Assembly: GCF_963678635.1 (NCBI RefSeq) | Contig: NC_087063.1 | Span: forward strand, 19,846,701 to 19,908,700 | Direction: 5' to 3' | Length of the DNA stretch: 62,000 nucleotides | Origin: Symsagittifera roscoffensis | Taxonomy: Eukaryota > Xenacoelomorpha > Acoela > Convolutidae | Shown: positions 10,543 to 20,057 of the stretch, one piece after another | How the letters are laid out: each line of letters starts with the position of its first letter | Position numbering within the stretch: the stretch's first letter is position 1 | Made by a program: the position numbers and the translations under genes | Notes under the pieces: model-generated | The model's database searches: none | What the model was told of the DNA's origin: nothing | What the model saw: only the letters and a program-made list of their open reading frames with translations

Positions 10543-13148
10543 AATTATTAATTTTTCTCCAAACCCTTTTTCTAATAACCTCAAATCAAAATATAAACCC
10601 TTCCCCTCGTACAGGACCACAAGATTTATTAGTAACACATTACGATTGCGAAGAAAATGAACAAAAAACACTACATAAATATGCAATCAATCAGGTATCA
10701 CAATGTGAAACAGAACCACAAGCTATAGAAACCACAGATATAATAGCAACACTCTATTCAAAAGCCCGAGCAACAACAGTTACAGGTTATAAATTCACAG
10801 CAACATTTTCCGAAAAGAAAGTACATTGTTCACAAGTCTCGAACGGAAACAAAAACCGACTTGACCATGAATCATTCTACCAAAGTAATATAGAACGTCT
10901 TTTACATCTCAATCCCGACGATTGTAAAAATGAATTACTTAGACTAAACATCACAAAAAATAAAAACTCCCAAAGAAAATTAGTTAATTTTCAAGTTTTT
11001 TCAGACTCTGTACATCAATCACAACTTGAAAGACACCAAGGACATATAAAACTAGACGAAAAATACCCGTATAACGGCGCACACGGACGATTAACCTATG
11101 ACCTACATGATAAACACTGGATACCACCCATTGGTATAAATAACCCATCAAACTGCAAAGCAGACACAAAAAATAAAGGATACCAAGAAATAATGTTTTT
11201 CGATTGGAAAATACAACTCGAAAAAATACAACTCACACGAGATTTATCTGATAATACAATGATCTATCAAGGAATCCGACTACCTTGTAAAAATGATCAA
11301 GGATATTGCGACCCTACAACGAGAACACAAGCAACAATTGTTTGGTTCCCCGAAGACACATGTACAACATTTCAAGTAGCAAAAATACACGCTCGTATGA
11401 TAAAATTTCACGAAAAATATTTCATACAATCAATTCCATATGAACAAGTCCATCCATCACGCAAACTAAGTTCCGATTTTCGAAACATAGACAATATAGA
11501 AAATAAATTGACACGTTTTCAAATATATCAAGAAACAGAACTTGCATGTAAATACAGGAATCCACTTCACAGAACACAATACTCTGAAATATTAGTTGAA
11601 TATGAAAAAGGATTCGACATGACCACTGGTAAAGTAAAAATCGACCCATACGCCACAGGTCATCCTCTAAACGAAGGAACATCCTATATACCAGTTAATT
11701 TTGAAAAAAGCAACGGACAACCTGGTGGACATCTAAAACCTTATGACACCAGAAGCACACGCTTACAAGAATTATCACTAATGAATACTACATATTTTGG
11801 TAATATCCACTATGATATTCATTTGGATATGAAACTAGACTATACAATTAGCCGCATTTTTCAAGAAATGTCACTCTCTGAATTAGAAACACTACATCAA
11901 CTATGCGAATTAGAACGAACACAAATACTACAATCACTTGCACTAGCAGTATTAAAAATACCCTACGCAGGATACTTATTATCAGGAAATAGATCAAATT
12001 TTTTAGACTACGAAGGAAACATCTTATGGTTTTATACTTGTACTAAAAAAGTATCACCACTATACGTTTTTGAAGATAAACGATGTTATAAAAGAATTCC
12101 TATCTTTTATAAGAATAAAGTACATTTCGTGGATACACTTTCACGAAGAACATATTTCTGGGATACCGCAGTCCCATGTGGATCAGAAAATAGCCACAAT
12201 GTAGTACAACTAAACCCTGATGAAAACAAATATTATCTTCTCACTCCATATCCCACATTAATGCAATCACTCAAAAAATTTTCACCAGAAAGCATTCGCG
12301 CTATTGCTCGAAACCCAAATATAGACTTACAATCAATAGGAATCTATTCAAAATCAGATATTCAACATCACATTAGAACACAACAATTCCAAGAATTATT
12401 AACACAAATGGACACTATACAAAGACAATCAATAGACCAAAACTTACGCAAACTTGCAGAAACCGCAGGATTTGCCGATATCTACACGCAAGACTATAGC
12501 GGATATTTTAAAGACATAAAAGATTATATATATCTAAACGGCGAAAAATACCGTCCCCAAGATATATCACCAATTAACATTTTTAGCTTTGTTACACTCA
12601 AAAATGAGATCCTTGATTTTCTAGGATGGCCCTACTACATCTTAGAAAAATTGACTATTTTATACGCAATGTTTAACTTTATTGGATTTCTTTTCTCACT
12701 CTTAAAAGGAATCTACAATACATGTGCTATACACACACAAGTAAACAGACAAGCAAGCGTAGCACGCATACTCTTTGCAGGATTTTTTGGAATTTTTTCC
12801 ACATCTATAAACAAAATTCTTTTAGACGCACAAATAAAAGAATATAACACAAAAATAACAACACGACAAAATACATACGACGAAGAACATAACAATGTCG
12901 ACACACAGCCAACGGCACCACAATTACCACCCCTACCAAATAACCATCCACTATCCCTAGCCCCGCGAAATTTTAGAAATTTAGCAATCACACATAATCC
13001 AAATTTTCGACTCACCACATCACAAAGTCCCGTCCAACATATAATGACACATCCATCACAAGATGATAATACTTATGAACAAATTATTGAACAGCCCCAT
13101 ACCACCGCTTTTCAATCTCAAAATAATAATTTTTTTAGCCCACGATGA
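10530..13148 (+). CDS. env: Envelope-like glycoprotein, 872 aa
   Basis: Probable membrane fusion/attachment glycoprotein. Seen: hydrophobic signal peptide (residues 1-19), a long Cys-containing ectodomain, a hydrophobic segment at about 707-730 that fits a membrane anchor, a second hydrophobic stretch at about 743-760, and a Pro/Thr/Asn-rich tail. The early tyrosine-Asp-Cys motif (THYDC) followed by spaced cysteines, and the late GIYSKSDIQ segment, recall chuvirus-type glycoproteins, which invertebrate LTR elements are known to have captured. That assignment rests on pattern memory and is tentative. The start overlaps the end of the preceding frame by 13 bases, and the stop shares an ATGA with the next ORF. 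The frame is intact. No furin-type site was firmly identified. Confidence 0.75.
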   Translation: MYILKLLIFLQTLFLITSNQNINPSPRTGPQDLLVTHYDCEENEQKTLHKYAINQVSQCETEPQAIETTDIIATLYSKARATTVTGYKFTATFSEKKVHCSQVSNGNKNRLDHESFYQSNIERLLHLNPDDCKNELLRLNITKNKNSQRKLVNFQVFSDSVHQSQLERHQGHIKLDEKYPYNGAHGRLTYDLHDKHWIPPIGINNPSNCKADTKNKGYQEIMFFDWKIQLEKIQLTRDLSDNTMIYQGIRLPCKNDQGYCDPTTRTQATIVWFPEDTCTTFQVAKIHARMIKFHEKYFIQSIPYEQVHPSRKLSSDFRNIDNIENKLTRFQIYQETELACKYRNPLHRTQYSEILVEYEKGFDMTTGKVKIDPYATGHPLNEGTSYIPVNFEKSNGQPGGHLKPYDTRSTRLQELSLMNTTYFGNIHYDIHLDMKLDYTISRIFQEMSLSELETLHQLCELERTQILQSLALAVLKIPYAGYLLSGNRSNFLDYEGNILWFYTCTKKVSPLYVFEDKRCYKRIPIFYKNKVHFVDTLSRRTYFWDTAVPCGSENSHNVVQLNPDENKYYLLTPYPTLMQSLKKFSPESIRAIARNPNIDLQSIGIYSKSDIQHHIRTQQFQELLTQMDTIQRQSIDQNLRKLAETAGFADIYTQDYSGYFKDIKDYIYLNGEKYRPQDISPINIFSFVTLKNEILDFLGWPYYILEKLTILYAMFNFIGFLFSLLKGIYNTCAIHTQVNRQASVARILFAGFFGIFSTSINKILLDAQIKEYNTKITTRQNTYDEEHNNVDTQPTAPQLPPLPNNHPLSLAPRNFRNLAITHNPNFRLTTSQSPVQHIMTHPSQDDNTYEQIIEQPHTTAFQSQNNNFFSPR

Positions 13149-15077
13149 GCCGCCAACTTGGATCACTCCATCGATCAAATTCCCATCCAACCAACCTTAC
13201 CTCTTCAATCCCAATAATACCACTTTTTGCTTTTCCGCCACCCGATTTTCCATCTAGCAATGTAACATCAGGCATGAATTCCGACACTAACTCACAAATT
13301 TCAGTTTTATACTCCATTTCACAGCTAAATAACCCGAATATTGAAACCCCCGACGAATTTGCCGACTCAGAACCATCTCCATCCAATAATTTTCATAACC
13401 CTTCTCATTTTTCTCAACCTCCTTTTCAACCCATATTATCAAATAACCCTGACCCAATCACTCCTACACCCTCTTATGCTTCCCAAGTTACCCCAACCTA
13501 CTCCTCATACCATTCTGACCAATCATCTCCAGACACCCCCCGAATCTCCCCAGAGCTAGACAATTTTATTACCCTCCAACAACAACCCTACCACCTTAAC
13601 ACCCCGACCATAAACCAAATCTCCTCCACTACAAATTCATCCAATCCCCCTACACCCTCTTCAAATTATACCGAATCATTAGCACCATCATCCACATCAA
13701 CTGAATCCTCACTCAACACTAATAGAGCTTATCGCACTTTTAAAAGAAAGTTCCCCAACCATCCTTTCCCAGCAAAACCAGGAACAGCCCGAGAATACAT
13801 CAACCACCCCCAACATACTAACACTAGAGAATTTTTAGCCATCACTTTACCCTCATTTCCACAATACACCTTAAACACCCCTCATGACGCTAACGAAACA
13901 CGCAACTTTGTAGACGAATACGTTTTAATGCCCACTCTCTCTTGGACCTCATACTATCATTTCACTAACCCTCTTTGCTTACCTTTAACTAACACATCCA
14001 TTGATATAGACCGAAACAAAGACATGCTATATCGACTAACTACACCACTCACCGCTAGACAATTTACTTACGTTGGATATAAAAAATCACTAAAAATACA
14101 CACTGCACCTAGAGCTAACGAATACACACTAGAATACTATGATCACAACATCATCAGAGCTAACCAAGATCAATTCTTAGACGACGATCGCTTCGCTAAC
14201 CCACAAATCACCGAGAAATTTTTCATCAAGACACCATATGTATTTACACTAAACATCTTCGACCGAAAGTTTGATCACATTATTTCAGAAGCACTAACAA
14301 GCACACAAGCGTACGAAAGTTTTAAAGAACGCTTCCAAATCTTTTCACTAACCTTTCATTTCCTTGCACCACACGAAAGAGATTTACACTGCTCACACGA
14401 TATTATGTTGCGAACTAAACAAACACATACATACAGTTACTATCGTTTCATCCAAAATCACTTTGACCTCCACACACCCTCTAGACAACCACACCATCGC
14501 TTTCAATTCATCAATTCAAAATACACTTCACCGTATTTCCTAAATTTCACATATTGTATTAAAAATACTAACCTTCATGGTATTCTTCGTAATTATGACC
14601 CCATAACCCAAATGTATATTTTCTGCCCCATCACCAAGACCTTCAACGCAGAAGAATCCCGACCCTTCCTTATCCCGCACGAGTTTGTACAGCCTATAGA
14701 AATCCCCATTTTAGAATTCATCCACAACACTAAATTTAACCACAAGTTATATAACTTAATCCAAAACACACCTTATGAGTTTGCAGTAGGCACTGAAGAA
14801 CTAACCACTATTAAGGCACTTCAATTGCTTTGGCCACTACTTCAAACTAACAATATCATCCGCATCTTAGCTAAACTACTAACAACTTCAGAACTAATTC
14901 ACGATATCTTCCCCCACGGTTTTTCCCCGACGACTAACAGGTAAGTATGAATTAAATGAATATAACTAACTAATTAAAATATTAAAAAACTCACCATTCT
15001 TTATTCATGTTTTCTTTAGATTTTTAGCCTTCATCTTCGATCATCTGAAAAATTCACAAAAGAAAAATAAAAAATAG
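13145..15077 (+). CDS. Unknown accessory protein; 599 aa unspliced or 617 aa spliced
   Basis: Not recognised. It starts in the env stop (ATGA at 13145-13148). The N-terminal 200 residues are Ser/Pro/Thr/Asn-rich; residues about 200-599 look folded, with many aromatic residues and His/Tyr-rich stretches, and no signal peptide or clear membrane segment is visible. Unspliced, it stops at 14942-14944. However, that stop lies within a consensus donor (CAG/GTAAGT after 14940), and a strong acceptor with a pyrimidine tract ends at 15019. Splicing (13145-14940 joined to 15020-15077) keeps the frame and replaces the stop with an 18-residue C-terminal extension ending in lysines, so the two forms differ only at the tail. 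Which form dominates cannot be told from DNA alone. Confidence 0.65.
14941..15019 (+). other. Predicted 79-nt spliceosomal intron (phase 2)
   Basis: Donor CAG/GTAAGT at 14938-14946 is a near-perfect match to consensus. A branch-point-like CTAAC lies within TATAACTAACTAAT, and a T-rich tract runs into TTTCTTTAG at 15011-15019. Its length suits invertebrate introns. It interrupts codon 599 after the second base, and removal gives an open frame to 15077. Confidence 0.75.
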
Positions 15078-16444
15078 CAAACTTCTTCAAAACTGTTTAA
15101 GACCCTTTTAACTTCTGCACCAACAATTAAATAAATATAATACCAATGCAGTAAATTAATTTATAAAATTTTCCCCTAAAAGCAATAAATCTACATATGA
15201 TGAAAATTTGTATCTTAAAATTCCCCCATTACTAGCAGTAAATTTCCAAATTCTATGCAGTAAATTAATAAAATGCAATTGCAGTACTAACCTTTTGATA
15301 TTTTCATTCATTCGCACAGAAATTCTATCCACACTCGCACAGCTCGCCCACGAAGAATTGTTTAAAATAATGAATTTCAGTTTCAAGTTTTCACACTCAA
15401 CAACTCTAACAAATAATAACAAGTTTCAAACTTTCCTTTAACCCGGTTGGAAAGGAATCATATACTAAACAAAACTAACCAACGCAGCTTACTAAATACC
15501 ACAAATCATAAAATAACAGCATGACTAAGAAAAGGAAACCAACGGTACCCAAACCGGATTAACCCAGTTTAAAACTGGATAATTTATTCTTTTGAAGACT
15601 ATTACAAAGTCTTAGAAAGAAATAATAAAACACAAAAAAGTCAAAAGACAAACCCATACCACAAACAATTTGCTTTTTGGAAAAAGTACATAACCAACAA
15701 AACATAAGTAAAACCACAACAAACCCAACATAAAATGTTGTCACATAACAGGACCCCTCATAAAAACCGCATGAAATCATACTCCCACACCTGGCCTAAC
15801 CCACCAGGAAAGGACGTCCTGAGCATGCTCTATAGCCGGCCTAACCCACCGTGCTACATCCACGCTTTGTGACCACACCTTTATTTTTAATAAGAGCTAC
15901 TCAAGGGTGAGTAACTCTTCAAAATAACCGAACTAAAACAAAAAGCTTTTGTGAAAACAACTAACTAAAATCATAATTAAAAAATATTAAATTAATAAAA
16001 GTTTTATAAAATGTAAAATCACATGATGCAATATATAGATCAGAATACAACACCAAGAACGAACATCAAAAGACAAGACGACCTCACTACACTCGAGAGA
16101 GAATGACCAACTATAATCGATATGCCGCTCACAATCACAACTCAAAGGATTTAGAGTACGACTTGACCTCGCAGAAAAGGACTTCATTGAACTAGACCAA
16201 TGACCACCTCGATGTTCAAGTATACGTACAGATCCGAGTAACCAGGCATCCCCTCCACGCACAATCTCCACGCCATTCCCGAGCTAGATCAAACACAAAA
16301 GAAGTTCTCTCCGAAGAACAGAAAAACCTGACATAGCCAACCATTCTGAAACCAGAATTGATGCTGTTGCAGAGACTCAGTCGTTGTCACAAGAAGAACA
16401 CAACGTCTTGTGTCCTCAATTCCAGATCCCTGGAACTTCCTTAA
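15078..16444 (+). other. 3' non-coding region of the retroelement
   Basis: No convincing ORF. It contains two copies of a 13-base direct repeat, GGCCTAACCCACC, near 15793 and 15839, a nearly self-complementary CCAGTTTAAAACTGG near 15567, and two abutting perfect 10-bp palindromes at 15811-15830. This is GC-richer than the coding part, and its function is unknown. Confidence 0.4.
15811..15830. repeat. Two abutting perfect 10-bp palindromes
   Basis: AGGACGTCCT is immediately followed by GAGCATGCTC; each equals its own reverse complement. They lie between the two GGCCTAACCCACC repeats. They may be protein-binding or RNA-structure sites in the 3' non-coding region, but this is only a pattern. 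Confidence 0.5.
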
Positions 16445-16467
16445 CAAAAAGGAAACAAAAGAAAAAT
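16445..16467 (+). promoter_or_regulatory. Candidate polypurine tract
   Basis: A run of A and G interrupted by single C bases (AAAAAGGAAACAAAAGAAAA and neighbours) is followed directly by TGATG, a possible LTR start. Such a tract primes plus-strand synthesis in LTR elements. It cannot be proved, since the 5' LTR is outside the window. Confidence 0.3.
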
Positions 16468-16980
16468 GATGTTCGCCAAATACCAACGTCCATCATCCAT
16501 CCTTGAACTACAAAAGAACTGTTCTAAAAAACTCTGTAAAACCCGGATGGGTGGAACCTGATCTAAACTATATTTTATGATTGGATAAATTAAATGTTTT
16601 ACCAATGTAAAGTATTTAATATTAACCAATCATGATCCATCTAACTAACAACCCACTTATTTGTAAGTGCTGAAGTTACTTGTAATTTCAGCACCAGAGA
16701 GATTTGAATTTAACTTAGAAATTAGTTGGACTCTCCCGAGCACTTCAGCAGCCGCAATAAACCAGTATACCCTAGATCTATTGAGCCTAGCAGAGACTAG
16801 TTAAACAACCTGAGACTAGATAGTATAAGAGTAAGATTAGGATCGGTATTAGACTAAGAAGTTGCACGAATCTATCCGGCCGAAAATAAGATAGCGTGAC
16901 GAGCAGACGGTGTACCCTATCCGAAATTACTCTATGAGTTACACTCCAGTCCTAACTCAACTGGGTGTACGTGTCAAACG
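16468..16980 (+). repeat. Candidate 3' LTR
   Basis: The stretch starts TG after the candidate polypurine tract and ends near GTGTACGTGTCA. It includes a TATA-like CTATATTTTATG near 16568 and an AATAAA at 16756-16761, in the order expected for U3, R and U5. Base composition changes to host-like T-rich sequence near 17.0 kb. Exact ends are uncertain, because only one LTR can be in the window. Confidence 0.3.
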
Positions 16981-19900
16981 GAAAAACTATAAATTTGACC
17001 TTGAGAGTGTTAAGACGTTACATTATGAAAGTATACTTTTTCTAGATCCCTAATATGACCTGTACTGCACAATTACTCCTGTGATGTACAGTTAAGGTTT
17101 TGTGTAGTGTCACTTGAACCTTTAAGTACCTTTCTTGTTGAAAAATCGCGTGTATTACTTGACACACAGTTTCGTGAAAAAGGACCACGGGAGCTACTTC
17201 AATTGTAAAAACACTTGAATTTTCCTGACTTTTTACACAGTTGTTATATTTGATAAAAAATACATGAAAAGTCGAGAGTTTTATTTTAAAATTCAATTAA
17301 AGCTACCGGTCTTTTTTACGAGATTCTGTCAAGTAAATCACGCAACTTTTCAAGTGAAAACACTTGAATTTTTTAAGAGTTTAAGTATGAGCGAAATTTT
17401 GAATATTGTCTGTCTAGCTTTGAATATTGTATTCTGATATGTAATTAGTAACTCTTTTCTCTAAAAATTGCGTCTGTTTTTTTTCACTATGAAATGTTTT
17501 TTTTTTTCAATAATTTGATCTAGTTTTCTAAAAAAAATTTAATGACGTTTGAAGTTCTTGTTTTGACGCGCTTCAGAACAAATGTCAGCCAGCAGATTGT
17601 TCAAGCGTTGTAAGCCAGCCAATTTTTTAAGAGAGCACTTTGAGCAACATAAAATTGTATTTCATTCAAAATTTTTATCGATCCCTATGCTGAATGTATG
17701 TTATCACGTCATTGTAAAAAGTTTCCAATTGAGGATTAGCGTAATTGTTAGGAACATCCTGAATGGATTGCTTTTTTTGGTTGAAAACATTTTTACGAGT
17801 GAACAAACTCTGTGCTTGTCATAGCACTTTGGGCAATATGCAGTAACTTACTGGGCCTAAATTTTGACTATTTAATTATTTGAAAAAGGTGTTGCATTAA
17901 AAGTGCGTGGGTGGTTTTTGTTGCGTTCATTATTCAGTAGCCTTTATTGTCGAAAAAATTAACAGCATTGAAAAAACTTGAAGTCTAACTTTAAAAAAAA
18001 TTGATGCAAACTTAGTATTAAAAATGTTTTTTCCCTGTGTTTGCTTCAGAAAAATGAAGTTTTTGTTTTGAGAAAAAATTTGAATATTATAATTCAAATG
18101 CAGATAATTGAAAGCAAAGTATTTTTGTTCTTCTACAGGGTAAATTGAAAGGTGGCAAGCAATTTCTCTAATTAATACAGTTCTCCATTTTGAACTGAGG
18201 CAAGCTAATTGATCATACGTTTCCCTCTACAAATTTAAACACCTCCTTATTGATGCTGGCCGTTGGGGGAGTAAAAAGACGAAGTTGAAAACTTATATTC
18301 ATAAAAACATTCTTTAATAAAAGCGAATAGTTATGGGATAGGAGACATATCTTAAGTTCTTTCAGTTTTCGATTTAAAAGAAACATTATTTTAAAAACTC
18401 TGTAAAATAGTAGCGGATCTAAGATTTTCTCGAGGGAGGGGGCAGATTTTTAAAATCTTTTTGGAAATGTTGTCGACTTTTTTTGTAGGATGAATGAATT
18501 GATTTTCCGAGCTCTCCGAAAGCACTAAAAGTCAATGTTTGGGTCAAATTTTGAACGCCGCTAAAGGCAAAATGGATACCTCAAATTAGTACAAATGGTC
18601 GAATCCCTGATGGTGGGAGCGTCAGCCCCCTTAAACCAGCTCGCGTTTAAAACGCAAAACATACCAATTTCTACTTTCATAACGTGTGGCGGAAAAAATT
18701 ATTGAATTGAAAGGAAAAAATCAAAAAATGTTCACTTTATTTGAACTTGGTTTTGTGAATTTGAAATTGTTTTTGAAGTTGTGATTCGAACAAAAACTCT
18801 TTCGTCGCCTTTAAAGAGCAATCAGAACAATCTAGACTTTAACCTGATATGAGCTATTTTGATTTGATTACTTTAAATTGGGTAACAAGATATATAGGGT
18901 ATTAAATTGAATTACGCTTCAATAGACATTTACAAACACTTATTAACCAGGCTTTCACAATAAACACGTGTGCTTTTTAGCATGGGATTATAACCTTGAA
19001 AAGGTGTGGATTAGATTAATTTGCATCCATTTTTGTAAAGTTTTGAACGGTATTAGGTTGAACAACTAAAACGTAATATTTTTAGTTCTTTTAACGATTC
19101 AGTGGCAATTCCATCCGGCTCAGAAATCATTCCAGTTTGATTTAAGGCAAGCAATTTGGAACTATAATTAAAGTTGTTAGGCGCCTACTGCTCCACTCTT
19201 TTTTTTCTTTATAAAAAGTGTGTGGGACTATTTTCATAAACTAATAGAAAAAAAATAAGTTTGAAACGTGATCGAAATTCGAATGTCTCAGAAAGATAAT
19301 TTTTCCTGTAGATTTTGAGTGCAGGTCACTGTCTTGATACGAGTAGTTTTGTTTCAAGTAGTTTTGTTTTTGAACATACCAATCAAATTTTGAGATTGTT
19401 TTCGTTTTCGCTATAGTTTCGTTAGATCTTAACTGGTAAGCGGACTGTTTTTATGCCTTCGCAAACTACCCTGGATAAAACTAGTTCAATATCTTTTGAA
19501 CAAAGCTACTTTCAATTTCTGATTTTAATTGTTTTTTCTCGAGTTTTCAAAATGAGCTCAAAATAATCCAGTTTTAACGTGCACGTAAGTGATGCAGCAT
19601 TACTTAGCCTAGAAAAATAACCAAAAACTAACATATAGGTTTTGCCCAGGGTACCTCCGGCGTTCTCCGAAAAAAAATTAAAGTAAGAAAAACACAGTAA
19701 AAACTTAATATCCAGGCTTGTCATATAGTTCCATACATCGAACATGATAATTCCACACAACCTGTGATGATAATTCGCAGACAGCAAAAAAAAACGTATA
19801 CGGGATCTGGACAAAAAAATGGACAAAAGAATTAAATTGTTAAATATGTCATGCAAGAGATATATGCAAGAGTTGTTATATTGTTTCTGAAAAAATGTGT

Positions 19901-20057
19901 TTTGGCTCCAAACGAGATCAGAACAATTTCACATAAAATCATTAGGTTACATTTGGGTGTGAAAATTTTCCGGCTCTCGACCAAAAGATGGCCCGTCTTT
20001 TGTATATATGCAAAAGATATGTGCTTTTGTTGAAGGTCATTAAGTTTGGTTCTAATA
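16981..20057. other. Non-coding region between the retroelement and the channel gene
   Basis: T/A-rich, without a believable ORF. It holds the putative 3' untranslated region of the minus-strand channel gene and a half MITE-like repeat at about 18405-18600. Otherwise I see nothing specific. Confidence 0.5.
18405..18600. repeat. Half copy of a MITE-like inverted-repeat element
   Basis: Starts with AGCGGATCTAAGATTTTCTC and carries the G-rich run, the GAGCTCTCC...AAGCACTAAAA block and the GCCGCTAAAGGC block seen in the same order in the full element at 22089-22714. Only the left half is recognisable. Confidence 0.5.

Larger units (their letters stand above)
1..16980 (+). mobile_element. Large env-bearing LTR retroelement (Ty3/gypsy-type), 5' end outside window
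   Basis: Seen: one plus-strand series of ORFs with Gag, aspartic protease, reverse transcriptase, RNase H and integrase in one frame, followed by a glycoprotein with signal peptide and C-terminal membrane segment, plus four further ORFs. Known: the order protease-RT-RNase H-integrase and the GPY/F-like segment after integrase are typical of Ty3/gypsy elements and retroviruses. The coding strand is strikingly A-rich and G-poor, and this bias ends near 17 kb, which sets the approximate right boundary. The 5' LTR and primer-binding site are not in the window. All main ORFs are intact, so the copy looks young. The right end is an estimate, because no second LTR is available for comparison. Confidence 0.85.

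Noticed and set aside
15780-15900. tRNA or small structured RNA gene
   Set aside because: GC-richer with palindromes, but no cloverleaf or A/B box pattern could be assembled.
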